Part shown: one piece after another, positions 48,113-57,413 of the stretch
How positions within the stretch are numbered: position 1 is the stretch's first letter
Layout of the letters: each line of letters begins with the position of its first letter
DNA from: JAEMQF01 sp963791595
Lineage (GTDB): Bacteria; Pseudomonadota; Gammaproteobacteria; Burkholderiales; Burkholderiaceae_C
Length of the DNA stretch: 64,000 nucleotides
Assembly (NCBI GenBank): GCA_963791595.1
Contig: CAWBTF010000015.1
Span: 83,727 to 147,726 of the forward strand
Direction: 5' to 3'
The notes under the pieces: generated by a model
What the model was told of the DNA's origin: nothing
What the model saw: only the letters and a program-made list of their open reading frames with translations
Database searches by the model: none
Made by a program: the position numbers and the translations under genes

Positions 48113-49598
48113 ATGATCGGAATCCTCGGCTACGGCGGCTACATCCCCCGCCTGCGCCTGAGCCGGCGCGCGGTCGTGGACGCGAACGCCTGGTACGCGC
48201 CGCACCTCGTGGGCAAGGGTCGCGGCACGCGCTCGATGGCGAACTTCGACGAAGACAGCCTCACGTTTGCCGTCGCCGCTGCGCGCGATTGCCTCGGCCC
48301 GGCCGATGACCGCAGCCACGTGCGCGGCGTGGTGCTCGCGTCGAACACGCTGCCCTTCGCCGAACGCCTGAACGCGGCGATCGTCGGCGAGGTACTCACG
48401 CTCGACAGCAGCATCGCCACGCAAGACACCGGCGGCTCGCAGCGCGCGGCGCTCAGCGCTTTCGAGCAGGCGCTCGACGCGGTGCGCGCCGGCAAAGGCC
48501 ACCAGCTCGTGATCGCGACCGATCGGCGCCTGGCGCGCGCGGCGAGCCCGCAGGAGCTCGACCAGGGCGACGGCGCCGCCGCGCTGTTGCTCGGCGAGGG
48601 CGACGACGTGCTCGCGCAGGTGCTCGGCAGCAGCGTGCACTCGGCCGACTTCGTCGACCACTTTCGCCAGAGCGGGCAGGACATCGACTACCACTGGGAA
48701 GAGCGCTGGGTTCGCGACGAAGGCATCGCCAAGCTCGTGCCGCCGGTCGTCGCGCAGGCGCTCGCGCAGGCGGGAGTGAGCGCGGCGCAGGTCGATCACT
48801 TCATCTTCCCGAGCACGTTCGCGAAGATGGACCGGCAGATCGCCAAGGCCTGCGGCGTGCGCGCCGAAGCCGTCGTCGACAACCTGGCCGAGAGCGTGGG
48901 CGACACCGGCGCCGCGCACGCGTTGCTGCTGCTTTCGCTCGTGCTCGAACGCGCGCAGCCCGGGCAAGTGGTGCTGCTCGCGCAGTTCGGCAGCGGCGCG
49001 CAGGCCATCGTGCTGCGCACCACGAACGCGTTGCTGCGCTTTCGTCCCGCCAAGGGCGTGGCGCAATGGCTCGCGCGCGGCAAGGAAGAGGCCAACTACA
49101 CCAAGTTCCTGTCGTTCTGCGAGCAACTCGAATCTGGAGCGCGGCATGCGCGGCGAACAAGACCGCAAGACCGCGCTGACCACGCTGTGGCGCCATCGCG
49201 CGGCCTTGCTCGGCATGGTGGCGGGGCGCTGCGAAGTCACCGGCAGCGTGCACTTCCCGCCGTCGCGAATGAGCTACGACCCCGGCCACGCGCGCCTGGA
49301 CACGCAGCGCCCGTACAAGCTGGCCGAGCGCCGTGCACGCGTGCTGAGCTGGAGCGCGGAGTACCTGTCGTTCCACCGCGCGCCGCCGCACTGTTATGGT
49401 CAGGTCGACTTCGACGGCGGCGGGCGCATCCTGATGGAGTTCACCGACGTCGCGCCGGGCGACGTGGACGTGGGCACCGAGCTCGAGATGGTGTTTCGCA
49501 TCAAGGACATCGACGACCGGCGGGACTTCACGCGGTACTTCTGGAAAGCCACGCCGGTGCGTGGCGGCTCCACGATCCCCTCGACCAAGGAGGCATGA
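48113..49598 (+). CDS. HMG-CoA-synthase-like protein fused to OB-fold (DUF35) domain (apparent +1 frameshift near 49133)
   Basis: About 494 residues when joined. Residues 1-330 follow archaeal-type HMG-CoA synthase (IGILGYGGYIPRLRLSRRAV, GDGAAALLLGEGDD, GSGAQAIVLRTT). The position of the catalytic Cys (archaeal FACKAGTAG) reads ATQDTGGSQRAAL, and the usual His (FHQPN) reads FIFPST, so condensation chemistry is unlikely. Residues 345-494 are an OB-fold acyl-CoA-associated domain (VTGSVHFPPSR, GGRILMEFTDVAPGDVDV). In archaea thiolase, HMG-CoA synthase and DUF35 form one complex; here the thiolase gene follows by one base. It is probably the scaffold or an atypical aldolase partner of that thiolase. 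The break lies between the two domains. Confidence 0.78.
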
Positions 49599-49599
49599 C

Positions 49600-50796
49600 A
49601 TGGCCACAGGCATCAAGGACAAGGTCGCGATCCTCGGCGTGGGTTGCAGCAAGTTCGGCGAGCGCTGGGACGCGAGCCCGGAAGACCTGATGGTCGAGGC
49701 GTACACCGAGGCGATGCAGGACGCCGGCATCGTGCCCGAACAGCTCGACGCCGCCTGGTTCAGCACCCACATCGACGACGTGGGCACGGGCCGCGGCGGC
49801 ACGCCGATGAGCATCGCACTGCGGCTGCCCAACATCGGCGTCACGCGCGTCGAGAACTTCTGCGCCGGCGGCTCGGAAGCGGTGCGCGCCGCGGTCTACG
49901 CGGTCGCGGCCGGTGCGTGCGACATCGCGCTCGCGCTCGGCGTGGAAAAACTCAAGGACGCCGGTTACGGCGGTCTGCCCACCGCGACGATCGGCACCTA
50001 CATCCCGCAGTGGTACCCGAACGCGGTGGCGCCGGCCAACTTCGCGCAGCTCGCGAGCGCGTACCGCGCGAAACACGGCGTCGACGCGAAACTGCTGAAG
50101 CGCGCGATCGCTCGGGTCTCGGTGAAGAGCCACGCGAACGGCGCGAAGAACCCGAAGGCGCATTTCCAGTCGCCCGTCACCGAGGAGCAGGTGCTGAAGG
50201 CGCCGATCATCGCCGAGCCGCTCGGCCTGTACGACTGCGCCGGCGTCTCCGACGGCGCGGCGGCGGTGATCGTGACAAGGCCCGAGATCGCCCGGGCGAT
50301 GGGCAAGCGCGACATCGTCACCTTCAAGGCGCTGCAGGTCGCGGTGTCCAACGGCTGGGAAATGCACGGCAGCGAGTGGGACGGCAGTTACGTGCACACG
50401 GCACGCATCGCCGCGAAACGCGCGTATGCCGAGGCCGGCATCACGCGCCCGCGCGAGCAGATCAGCATGACCGAGGTGCACGACTGTTTTTCGATCACCG
50501 AACTCGTGACGATGGAGGACCTGGGCTTGTCCGACGACGGCGGCGCAGTGCACGACGTGCTCGACGGCATGTTCGACGCCGACGGCAAGATCCCGTGCCA
50601 GATCGACGGCGGGTTGAAATGCTTCGGCCACCCGATCGGCGCGAGCGGCATCCGCATGCTCTACGAGATGGTGCTGCAATTGCAGGGCCGCGCAGGGGCG
50701 CGGCAACTGAAGCAACCCACGATCGGCCTGACGCACAACCTGGGCGGACAGCCTTCGCAGAATGTGTGTTCGGTGTCGATCGTCGGCTTGGGGTGA
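49600..50796 (+). CDS. SCP2-type thiolase
   Basis: This 398-residue thiolase of the sterol-carrier/archaeal group, acting in acyl-CoA cleavage or condensation, has the nucleophilic Cys in VENFCAGGSEAVRAAVYAVA (about residue 90) and the second active-site block KCFGHPIGASGIRM. The last motif is NLGGQPSQNVCSVSIVGLG, without the CGGGGQG of classical thiolases, as in SCP2 types. The paired HMG-CoA-synthase-like/OB-fold gene lies immediately upstream. The start at 49600 follows AAGGAGG. Its stop overlaps the next start (GTGA). Confidence 0.9.
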   Translation: MATGIKDKVAILGVGCSKFGERWDASPEDLMVEAYTEAMQDAGIVPEQLDAAWFSTHIDDVGTGRGGTPMSIALRLPNIGVTRVENFCAGGSEAVRAAVYAVAAGACDIALALGVEKLKDAGYGGLPTATIGTYIPQWYPNAVAPANFAQLASAYRAKHGVDAKLLKRAIARVSVKSHANGAKNPKAHFQSPVTEEQVLKAPIIAEPLGLYDCAGVSDGAAAVIVTRPEIARAMGKRDIVTFKALQVAVSNGWEMHGSEWDGSYVHTARIAAKRAYAEAGITRPREQISMTEVHDCFSITELVTMEDLGLSDDGGAVHDVLDGMFDADGKIPCQIDGGLKCFGHPIGASGIRMLYEMVLQLQGRAGARQLKQPTIGLTHNLGGQPSQNVCSVSIVGLG

Positions 50797-51617
50797 GCGA
50801 AGTGACCGAGGCGAGTGCATTGGGCGACCCGCAAGCCGTGCTGCTCGACTGGCCCGCGCCCGCGGTGGCGCGGCTGCGCATCAACCGTGCGAACAAACGC
50901 AACGCGATCGACCAGTCGGTGCGCCAGGCTTTGTCCGACGCATTGCAGGTGCTCGCCGATGAAAGCCACGCGCGCGCGCTTGTCTTCGGCGGCGTGGGCG
51001 GAACGTTTTCCGCGGGCGGCGACCTGCCGAGCATGGTGGGCCTGAGCGAAGCGCAGGCGCGCGAGCGCATGCAGCAGGTGCAGCGGCTGTGTCAGCTCGT
51101 CGCGGGGCTGCGCTTTCCGGTGGTCAGCGCAATTGAAGGCTTCGGCGCCGGCGCCGCGGTGGGTCTCGCGCTGCTGGGCGACCGTATCGTCGTCGGGCCG
51201 GGGACGAAGCTGCTGTTTCCGTTTCTCAAGCTCGGCCTCACGCCCGACTGGGGCCAGATGCTGACGTTGCCGCGCCGCGTCGGCGTCGGCGTGGCAAGCC
51301 GCATCCTGTGTGCCGGCGTCGCGGTGGGCGGTGAAGAAGCGCAGCGCTTCGGTCTGGCCGACGCGCTGGTGCCCGACGCCGACGTGATGGCGCACGCTGT
51401 CGAGCAGGCGCAGGCACTCGCCGCGCTGCCGCTGGACGCCTTCGCGCGAATGAAGGCGCGCCTTCACTCGCCATCGGCGAGCCTGGCCGAAGAGCTGGCG
51501 CGCGAAGTGCAAGACCAGGCCGTCTGCATGACGAGCGACGATTTCCGCGAAGGCTACGCAGCGTTCCAGGAAAAACGCGCGCCGGACTTCGCGCGAGTCG
51601 CGAACCGCAAACCATGA
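50793..51617 (+). CDS. Enoyl-CoA hydratase/isomerase family protein
   Basis: This 274-residue crotonase-fold protein has its oxyanion-hole blocks at LVFGGVGGTFSAGGDLPSMV (about residue 66) and IEGFGAGAAVGLALLGDRIV. The second catalytic region FLKLGLTPDWGQMLTLPRRV has Asp where hydratases usually have Glu, so the exact reaction (hydratase, isomerase or C-C hydrolase) is uncertain. The GTG start overlaps the thiolase stop and the stop overlaps the dehydrogenase start (ATGA). A second in-frame GTG is three codons later. Confidence 0.87.
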   Translation: MSEVTEASALGDPQAVLLDWPAPAVARLRINRANKRNAIDQSVRQALSDALQVLADESHARALVFGGVGGTFSAGGDLPSMVGLSEAQARERMQQVQRLCQLVAGLRFPVVSAIEGFGAGAAVGLALLGDRIVVGPGTKLLFPFLKLGLTPDWGQMLTLPRRVGVGVASRILCAGVAVGGEEAQRFGLADALVPDADVMAHAVEQAQALAALPLDAFARMKARLHSPSASLAEELAREVQDQAVCMTSDDFREGYAAFQEKRAPDFARVANRKP

Positions 51618-53327
51618 CGCACGCCGCGGCGCTGGCCGTTCTCGACGAGCTTGACGGCGCTTTCGACGCGGCGAGCCGCGCGCTGGTCGATGCCTGCGCG
51701 GTCAACGGCAAGCTCGATGCGCGCCGGCTCGATGCGCAGCAAATCGATTGCTTCGAACTGGCCTGGGTCAACGCCGATTTGCTCGCTGCGCGCACGCTGC
51801 TGGAACAGGCCGCCGCCCTGCCCGCCAATGCACCCGACCGCCAGCTCGCGAATGTGTTCTGCGCCGATGCGGCCAACGCCAGCCTGCCACGGCTGGAAGC
51901 CATCTTCCTCGAACACGGGGTCGATTCGGCGGCCTTGCATGCGCTGCGCGCTTCGCCTGCCTTTGCCGAACTGCGCCGTGTGGGCGGTGGCGCCACGGCG
52001 CTGGCCGCTGCCGGCCGAGCGGTCATCGCCGCCGGGGGCGACATCGCGCGCATCGCGGCCATCGAGCAAAGCGAACCCCTCTCGCTCGCACGCGACAGCT
52101 TTCGGCGCTTCGGCGCCGAGCTCGTCGCACCCATGGCCGCGCAGATCCACCGCGACGACCTCACGGTTCCCGAATCGCTGCTGCAACCTCTGCGCGAGAT
52201 GGGCGTGTTCGGCCTGTCGATCCCCGAGCGCTACGGCGGCAGCGCGGGGGATGACACAAGCCCCGACGCCGACGCCGCGCTGCTGATGCTGGTGGTGACC
52301 GAGGCGCTGTCGGAAGCCTCGCTCGGCGCGGCGGGCAGCCTGATCACCCGCCCCGAAATCCTGAGCCGCGCGCTGCTCGCCGGCGGCACCGAAGCGCAGC
52401 GCGCGCACTGGCTGCCGCGGCTGGCGTCGGGCGAAGTGTTGTGCGCGATCGCGATGACGGAACCCGATGTCGGCTCCGATGTCGGCGCGCTCGCGCTCAA
52501 GGCCGCGCCCACGCCGGGCGGCTGGCGTCTGAGCGGCGCGAAGACCTGGTGCACCTTTGCCGGCAAGGCGGGTGTGCTGATGGTGGTGGCGCGCACCGAC
52601 CCCGATCGCAGCGCCGGGCACCGGGGCCTGAGCCTGCTGCTCGTCGAAAAGCCGTCGAGCGACGCGAGCCATTTCGAACACCGGCCGCGCGAAGGCGGGT
52701 CTGCTGACGGGCCGGGCGATCCCGACCATCGGCTACCGCGGCATGCATTCGTTCGACCTGAGTTTCGACGACTTCTTCGTCCCCGATTCGCACGTGATCG
52801 GCGAACGCGCCGGCCTCGGCCAAGGCTTCTACTACACGATGACCGGCATGATGGGCGGGCGCTTGCAGACCGCCGCGCGCGCCTGCGGTGTGATGTGGGC
52901 CGCGTTCAAAGCGGCGCTCGAATACACGGCGCAGCGCAAGGTGTTCGGCGCCACGCTCGACAGCTATCCGCTCACTCTGGCCAAGCTGGCGCGCATGGCC
53001 GCGCGGCTGGCGGCGTGCCGGCAGTTGAGTTATGCGGTCGCGCGAAGCTTGCACGACGGCAGCGGAAATGCGGGCGCGAGTGGCAGCGCCGGCCGAGTCG
53101 AAGCCAGCCTCGTGAAGCTGCTCGCGTGCCGCTCGGCCGAATGGATTTCGCGCGAAGCGCAGCAACTGCACGGCGGCATGGGTTACGCCGAAGAAACGCC
53201 GGTGAGCCGCTATTTCGTCGACGCACGCGTGCTGTCGATCTTCGAAGGCGCCGAGGAAACGCTGGCGCTGAAAGTGATCGCGCGCGGCATTCTCGAATCG
53301 GCCTTGCAAGCCAAGCCGGCCTCATGA
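51614..53327 (+). CDS. Acyl-CoA dehydrogenase with N-terminal extension, methylsuccinyl-CoA dehydrogenase-like (apparent +1 frameshift near 52699)
   Basis: About 570 residues when joined, longer than the 380-400 of ordinary acyl-CoA dehydrogenases. The first 150 residues form a helical extension (VNGKLDARRLDAQQIDCFEL and AWVNADLLAARTLLEQA), a feature of (2S)-methylsuccinyl-CoA dehydrogenase. The FAD part has AIAMTEPDVGSDVGALALKA, then after the break LLTGRAIPTIGYRGMHSFDL, 'YTAQRKVFGATLDSYPLTLA' and QLHGGMGYAEETPVSRYFVD, ending FEGAEETLAL with the catalytic-Glu region. Deleting the T of GGCGGGTCTGCTG restores the frame. The ethylmalonyl-CoA genes are absent here, so its substrate is probably another branched dicarboxylic or alicyclic thioester. 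Confidence 0.82.
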
Positions 53328-54545
53328 ACCCAACTCCCATCCTGAGCGGTCTGCGCCTGGTGGAGGCCAGCGCCTTCGTCGCCGCGCCGCTGGGCGGCAT
53401 GACGCTCGCGCAACTCGGCGCCGACGTGATCCGCATCGACCCGCTGCACGGCGGGCTGGATCACAAGCGCTGGCCGGTCACGCCGGACGACGTGAGCCTG
53501 TTCTGGTGCGGGATGAACAAGCACAAGCGCTCGGTCGCGCTCGACCTCGCGTCGCCCGAGGGGCGCGAGCTCGCCACCGCGATCGTCTGCGCCGAGGGCA
53601 AAGACGCGGGCCTGTTCCTCACCAACTTCCCGCCGCGCGGCTGGCTCGCGCACGAGACGCTGCGCGCGCGCCGCTCCGACCTGATCCAGCTCACCTTGAT
53701 GGGCGACAGGCACGGCGGTTCGGCCGTCGACTACACGGTGAACGCGCGCATGGGCTTTCCCGCGATCACCGGCAGCGCAGCGCAGGGCGAGGTGGTGAAC
53801 CACGTGCTGCCGGCGTGGGACCTGATCACCGGGCAGATGGTCGCGCTCGGCCTGCTCGCCGCCGAGCGCCACCGCAGTCGCAGCGGCGAAGGCCAGCATG
53901 TGAAGCTCGCGCTCGAAGACGTGGCACTCGCGGTGATGGGGCACCTGGGTTACATCGCCGAGGCCCAGCTCGGCCAGGAACGTGGCCGCCACGGCAATGA
54001 ACTGTTCGGCGCGTTCGGGCGCGACTTCGTCACTGCGGATGCGCAGCGCGTGATGATCGTCGGCCTGACGCTCAAGCAGTGGCGCGCGATCGGCGAAGCG
54101 ACGGGATTGACGCAGGCCTTCGCCGAACTCGGCGCGAAGCTGGGGCTGGACCTCGATCGCGAAGGCAACCGCTTTCACGCGCGCGCCGAGCTCGCAGACC
54201 TGGTCGGCGCGTGGGTGCGCGCGCGCACGCTGGCCGAGGTGGCGGCAGCCTTCGACAAGCACGCGCGTGTGCTGGGACCGCTACCAAAGCGTGGGGCAAC
54301 TGGTGCGCGACGATCCTGCGTGCTCCGAAGCGAACCCGATGTTTCGCAACGTCGAGCAGCCAGGTGTCGGCAACTTGCTGATGCCGGGCATCCCGCTCGA
54401 CTTTTCCGCGCTGCCACGGCTCCCGCCGCGGCCCGCGCCACGCCTGGGCGAACACACCGAGCAGGTGCTGAGCGAGCTGCTTCACATCGACTCGGCCGCC
54501 TACGGAAAGCTGCACGATCGCGGCGTCGTCGCGGGACCGAGATGA
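53324..54545 (+). CDS. CaiB/BaiF class III CoA transferase (apparent +1 frameshift near 54266)
   Basis: About 406 residues when joined; class III transferases move CoA between carboxylic acids through a catalytic Asp. The start 'GLRLVEASAFVAAPLGGMTL' and AQLGADVIRIDPLHGG are the family opening, CGMNKHKRSVALDLASPEGR follows, and the catalytic Asp is likely in the VDYTVNARMGFPAITG segment. The last 93 codons (CWDRYQSVGQLVRDDPACSE to 54545) need a frame change. It overlaps the dehydrogenase stop (ATGA). It probably activates the substrate acid of the pathway using an intermediate's CoA, as BbsEF or mesaconyl-CoA transferases do. Confidence 0.85.
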
Positions 54546-54619
54546 GACTGCGGCCAAGACCTGGCTCGCCGCCGTCCTCCAGCAAACATGACCTGGCCAA
54601 CGAGCGGAGCCTGTGAAGG

Positions 54620-55070
54620 CTGCGTTCGGCCCATTGCTGACGTTCGCCGCTGCGTGCACGACATCGACTGCGCGAGGGCAGGTGGCCCGGGGTACGTTCT
54701 CCGGCCCACGCTCGCGGGGCACCGGAGGTGGTCCACGGCGCGCAATTCCATCAACACCAGCCAAGCTCGCGAGGAGCCAGGACACCGCGAATGGGGCCTG
54801 CGCCCGTACCCCGAGCCACCTGCCCCGGCCACTGGGCGGCACCCCTGCGCATCGCCCGTCACCATGGGTGGTAGCAGGGCGGTGGTGGTGCCCCCGGGCG
54901 CAGGTCCCATTCGCGGTGTCCTGGCTCTTCGTGCGCTTGGACAATGATGACGCGGCTGAGCGTAGTGGGCCTCGGTGGTGCCCCGCGAGCGTGGACCGGA
55001 GAACGGGGGCGCCGCCATCGCCCTGGGGCGCAGTCGCTGGGGGGCTGGGCTTGCACGGACCGCCGGTTTT
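54620..55070. repeat. Palindromic modular repeat, copy E
   Basis: This copy of about 450 bp lies between the CoA transferase and the dioxygenase alpha gene. Its left end has the TTCGGCCCATTGCTGACG terminal repeat; the right one has decayed. Modules: a 54676-54696, b 54697-54719, c 54777-54805, a' 54806-54826, d 54875-54895, c' 54896-54924, b' 54981-55003, d' 55004-55025. c and c' are 29-bp complementary arms 69 bp apart. A single transcript could fold into a large four-helix structure. No shared open frame is present. The 170 bp after it (55071-55238) hold the dioxygenase ribosome site and no other signal I can defend. Confidence 0.85.
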
Positions 55071-55238
55071 CGCAAGAAACCATCGGGCAAGATTGATCCG
55101 AACCGCGGGCAGCGGACCGCGAGGAATCAAGGTTTTCCCTGTTTCCGTTCGCATGTGTACGATCTCAGAATGACGCGGTCCGGATCTGTCGATCCGATTG
55201 ACCGAGCAGCCCTCGAATCACCCACCAGGAGACCGGTC

Positions 55239-56525
55239 ATGCCACACGCCGCGAGCAGCGTCATCCAGGGTCCCACGAACTCGCTGTTGCGCGTGGATGA
55301 AGGGCGCGGCCTGTTCCAGGTGTCGCGCCGCGCGTTCACCGACGGCGGCATCATGGAGCGCGAATACGCAGCCGTGTTCGACACATGCTGGCTCTACCTC
55401 GGCCATGAATCGGAGCTCGCGAAGCCGGGCGACTTCGTCACGCGAACCGTCGCGCGGCGCAACATCCTGTTCACGCGCGACGCCCAAGGCCAGTTGCACG
55501 CGCTGCTCAACACCTGCCCGCACCGCGGCGCGACGGTTTGCCGCGAAGCGAAAGGTAATGCCAAGGTGTTCCAGTGTTTCTATCACGGCTGGGTGTTCGG
55601 CTGCGACGGCAAGCTCAAGGGCCAGCCCGGCGAAGAGCGCTACACCGACGGGCACCGCGCGAGCGGCGTGACGAACATGACGCCGGTGCCGCGCTTCGAG
55701 CGCCACGCGGGCTTTTGTTTCATCAGCTTCAAGCCCGACATCATTGCCCTCACCGACTACCTGGCCGGCGCGAAGGACTATCTGGAACTGATCGCGAGCC
55801 ACAGCGAATCGGGCATGGCGGTCGTGGAAGGCGCGCAGGAGTACGCGATCCGCGCCAACTGGAAACTGCTCGCCGAGAACAGCGTCGACGGCTACCACGC
55901 GAACACCACGCACGCGAGCTACCTCGACTACCTGAAGAACGTGACCGGCGGCCTGGTGCCGCTGCCGCTGGCCGGGCGCAGCTACAGCCTGGGCAACGGC
56001 CACGCGGTGCTCGAATACCAGGCGCCGTGGGGCCGGCCGATCGCGCAGTGGGTGCCGATGTTCGGCGAGCAGGGCAAACACGAGATGGAGAGCATCTACG
56101 CCAAGCTCGTCGCGCGTGTCGGCGAAGAGAAGGCCAAGCGCATCGCGACGCGCAACCGCAACCTGCTGATCTTTCCGAACCTCGTGATCAACGACATCAT
56201 GGCGATCACGGTCCGCACCTTCTACCCCACCGCACCCGGGCAGATGACGGTCAACGGCTGGGCGCTCGCGCCGGTGGAGGAGTCGGACTGGGCGCGCAAG
56301 TATCGCCTCTACAACTTCCTCGAGTTCCTCGGCCCCGGCGGCTTTGCGACACCCGACGACGTGGAGGCGCTGCAGTCGTGCCAGAACGGCTTCGCGAATG
56401 CGGGCAGCGCCGGGTGGAGCGACATCTCCAAGGGCATGGGCAACCCCGAACCGCAATACGACGACGAATTGCAGATGCGCGTGTTCTGGACGCGCTGGAA
56501 CGAACTGTTGAACGCGGCGCAGTGA
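55239..56525 (+). CDS. Aromatic ring-hydroxylating dioxygenase, Rieske alpha subunit
   Basis: This 428-residue catalytic subunit of a two-component Rieske non-heme iron oxygenase adds O2 to an aromatic ring. The [2Fe-2S] site is CPHRG at about residue 90 and CFYHGW 19 residues after it (CxH...CxxH). The mononuclear iron site is ENSVDGYHANTTHASYLDYL (about residue 208), with the bridging Asp and two His. The segment FDTCWLYLGHESELAKPGDF resembles the p-cumate/salicylate/benzoate-type oxygenases more than the naphthalene or biphenyl group. AGGAGA precedes the ATG at 55239. The beta subunit follows after 10 bases; a reductase gene is not in the window. Confidence 0.92.
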   Translation: MPHAASSVIQGPTNSLLRVDEGRGLFQVSRRAFTDGGIMEREYAAVFDTCWLYLGHESELAKPGDFVTRTVARRNILFTRDAQGQLHALLNTCPHRGATVCREAKGNAKVFQCFYHGWVFGCDGKLKGQPGEERYTDGHRASGVTNMTPVPRFERHAGFCFISFKPDIIALTDYLAGAKDYLELIASHSESGMAVVEGAQEYAIRANWKLLAENSVDGYHANTTHASYLDYLKNVTGGLVPLPLAGRSYSLGNGHAVLEYQAPWGRPIAQWVPMFGEQGKHEMESIYAKLVARVGEEKAKRIATRNRNLLIFPNLVINDIMAITVRTFYPTAPGQMTVNGWALAPVEESDWARKYRLYNFLEFLGPGGFATPDDVEALQSCQNGFANAGSAGWSDISKGMGNPEPQYDDELQMRVFWTRWNELLNAAQ

Positions 56526-56535
56526 GGAGACGGCA

Positions 56536-57024
56536 ATGAGCTCAATCATCACCCGCGCCGAAGCCGAAGACCTGTTGTTCGAGGAAGCCGATCTGCTGGA
56601 CCAGTGGAAGCTCGAGCAGTGGCTCGCGCTCTACACCGACGACGCGTCGTACCTCGTGCCGAGCACCGATCTGCCGCCGGGCGCCGACCCGGCGCGAGCC
56701 CTCTTCTACATCGCCGACGACCGCGAGCGCCTGAACCAGCGCATCGTGCGGCTGATGAAGAAGTCGGCGCACTCCGAGTACCCGCGTTCGCGCACCCGGC
56801 ACCTGGTGAGCAACGTTCGGGTCGGCGCGGCGCTGAACGGCGAGACTCCCGTGAGCGCAGCCTTCGTCACGTTCCGCACCAAGGGCGGAATCACCGACAC
56901 CTACATGGGCCGGCTGCTGTACCGCCTGAAGCGCATCGATGGCCAACTGCGCATTCGCGAAAAGCGCTGCGAACTCGACCTCGACGGCCTGCGCCCGCAC
57001 GGCCGCGTGAGCATCATCCTGTGA
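56536..57024 (+). CDS. Aromatic ring-hydroxylating dioxygenase, beta subunit
   Basis: This 162-residue small subunit has the SnoaL/NTF2-like fold and stabilises the alpha3beta3 oxygenase. Family features are 'AEDLLFEEADLLDQWKLEQW', LALYTDDASYLVP, DDRERLNQRIVRLMKKSAHS and the C-terminal RIREKRCELDLDGLRPHGRV. It lacks metal ligands, as expected. It starts 10 bases after the alpha stop with a GAGGAG ribosome site. Confidence 0.92.
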   Translation: MSSIITRAEAEDLLFEEADLLDQWKLEQWLALYTDDASYLVPSTDLPPGADPARALFYIADDRERLNQRIVRLMKKSAHSEYPRSRTRHLVSNVRVGAALNGETPVSAAFVTFRTKGGITDTYMGRLLYRLKRIDGQLRIREKRCELDLDGLRPHGRVSIIL

Positions 57025-57034
57025 CGCGACCGTG

Positions 57035-57255
57035 ATGGCCAAGCCCTACGTGCCCACGGTGACAAAGATCGCGCGGCTGGGGCATGTGGTGACGGAATGA
57101 CGGTCGAATACTCCTTCGGCATGGAAGAGTTTCCCGAAGTCGGCGCGCGCGAGCCGCGCATGCTGGAGCCGGTGCCTGAGTCGCTCGACACCTGGGGTGC
57201 GGTGCCCGATCCGATGTTCGGCAAGTGTGGCGTGATCGAGGTGGCGCAGGGGTGA
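57035..57255 (+). pseudogene. Remnant of a VOC/extradiol-type dioxygenase gene with internal deletion
   Basis: Two overlapping short frames read MAKPYVPTVTKIARLGHVVT (57035-57100) and, from 57097, a 52-residue piece starting MTVEYSFGMEEFPEVGAREP and ending FGKCGVIEVAQG. The first looks like the start, the second like the end, of a vicinal-oxygen-chelate ring-cleavage dioxygenase, and about 200 central codons are missing. The position directly after the ring-hydroxylating dioxygenase is where a catechol-cleaving enzyme is expected. I infer a deleted ring-cleavage gene; whether it is a glyoxalase-like relative instead cannot be excluded. Confidence 0.5.
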
Positions 57256-57413
57256 TGCGCCCGGTATCAGCCGCAGCGCGCAGCGCCGACCGCCCCAGGA
57301 TGAGCCCCCGCCGGGCACTGCCCTGCGACGTCGCCTGGACGCTGACACAAAAGGGCACGCCGGGATGAACCACGTCTGCGCCGACTTGCGTCAATTCTTC
57401 AGCGCAGCACTAA

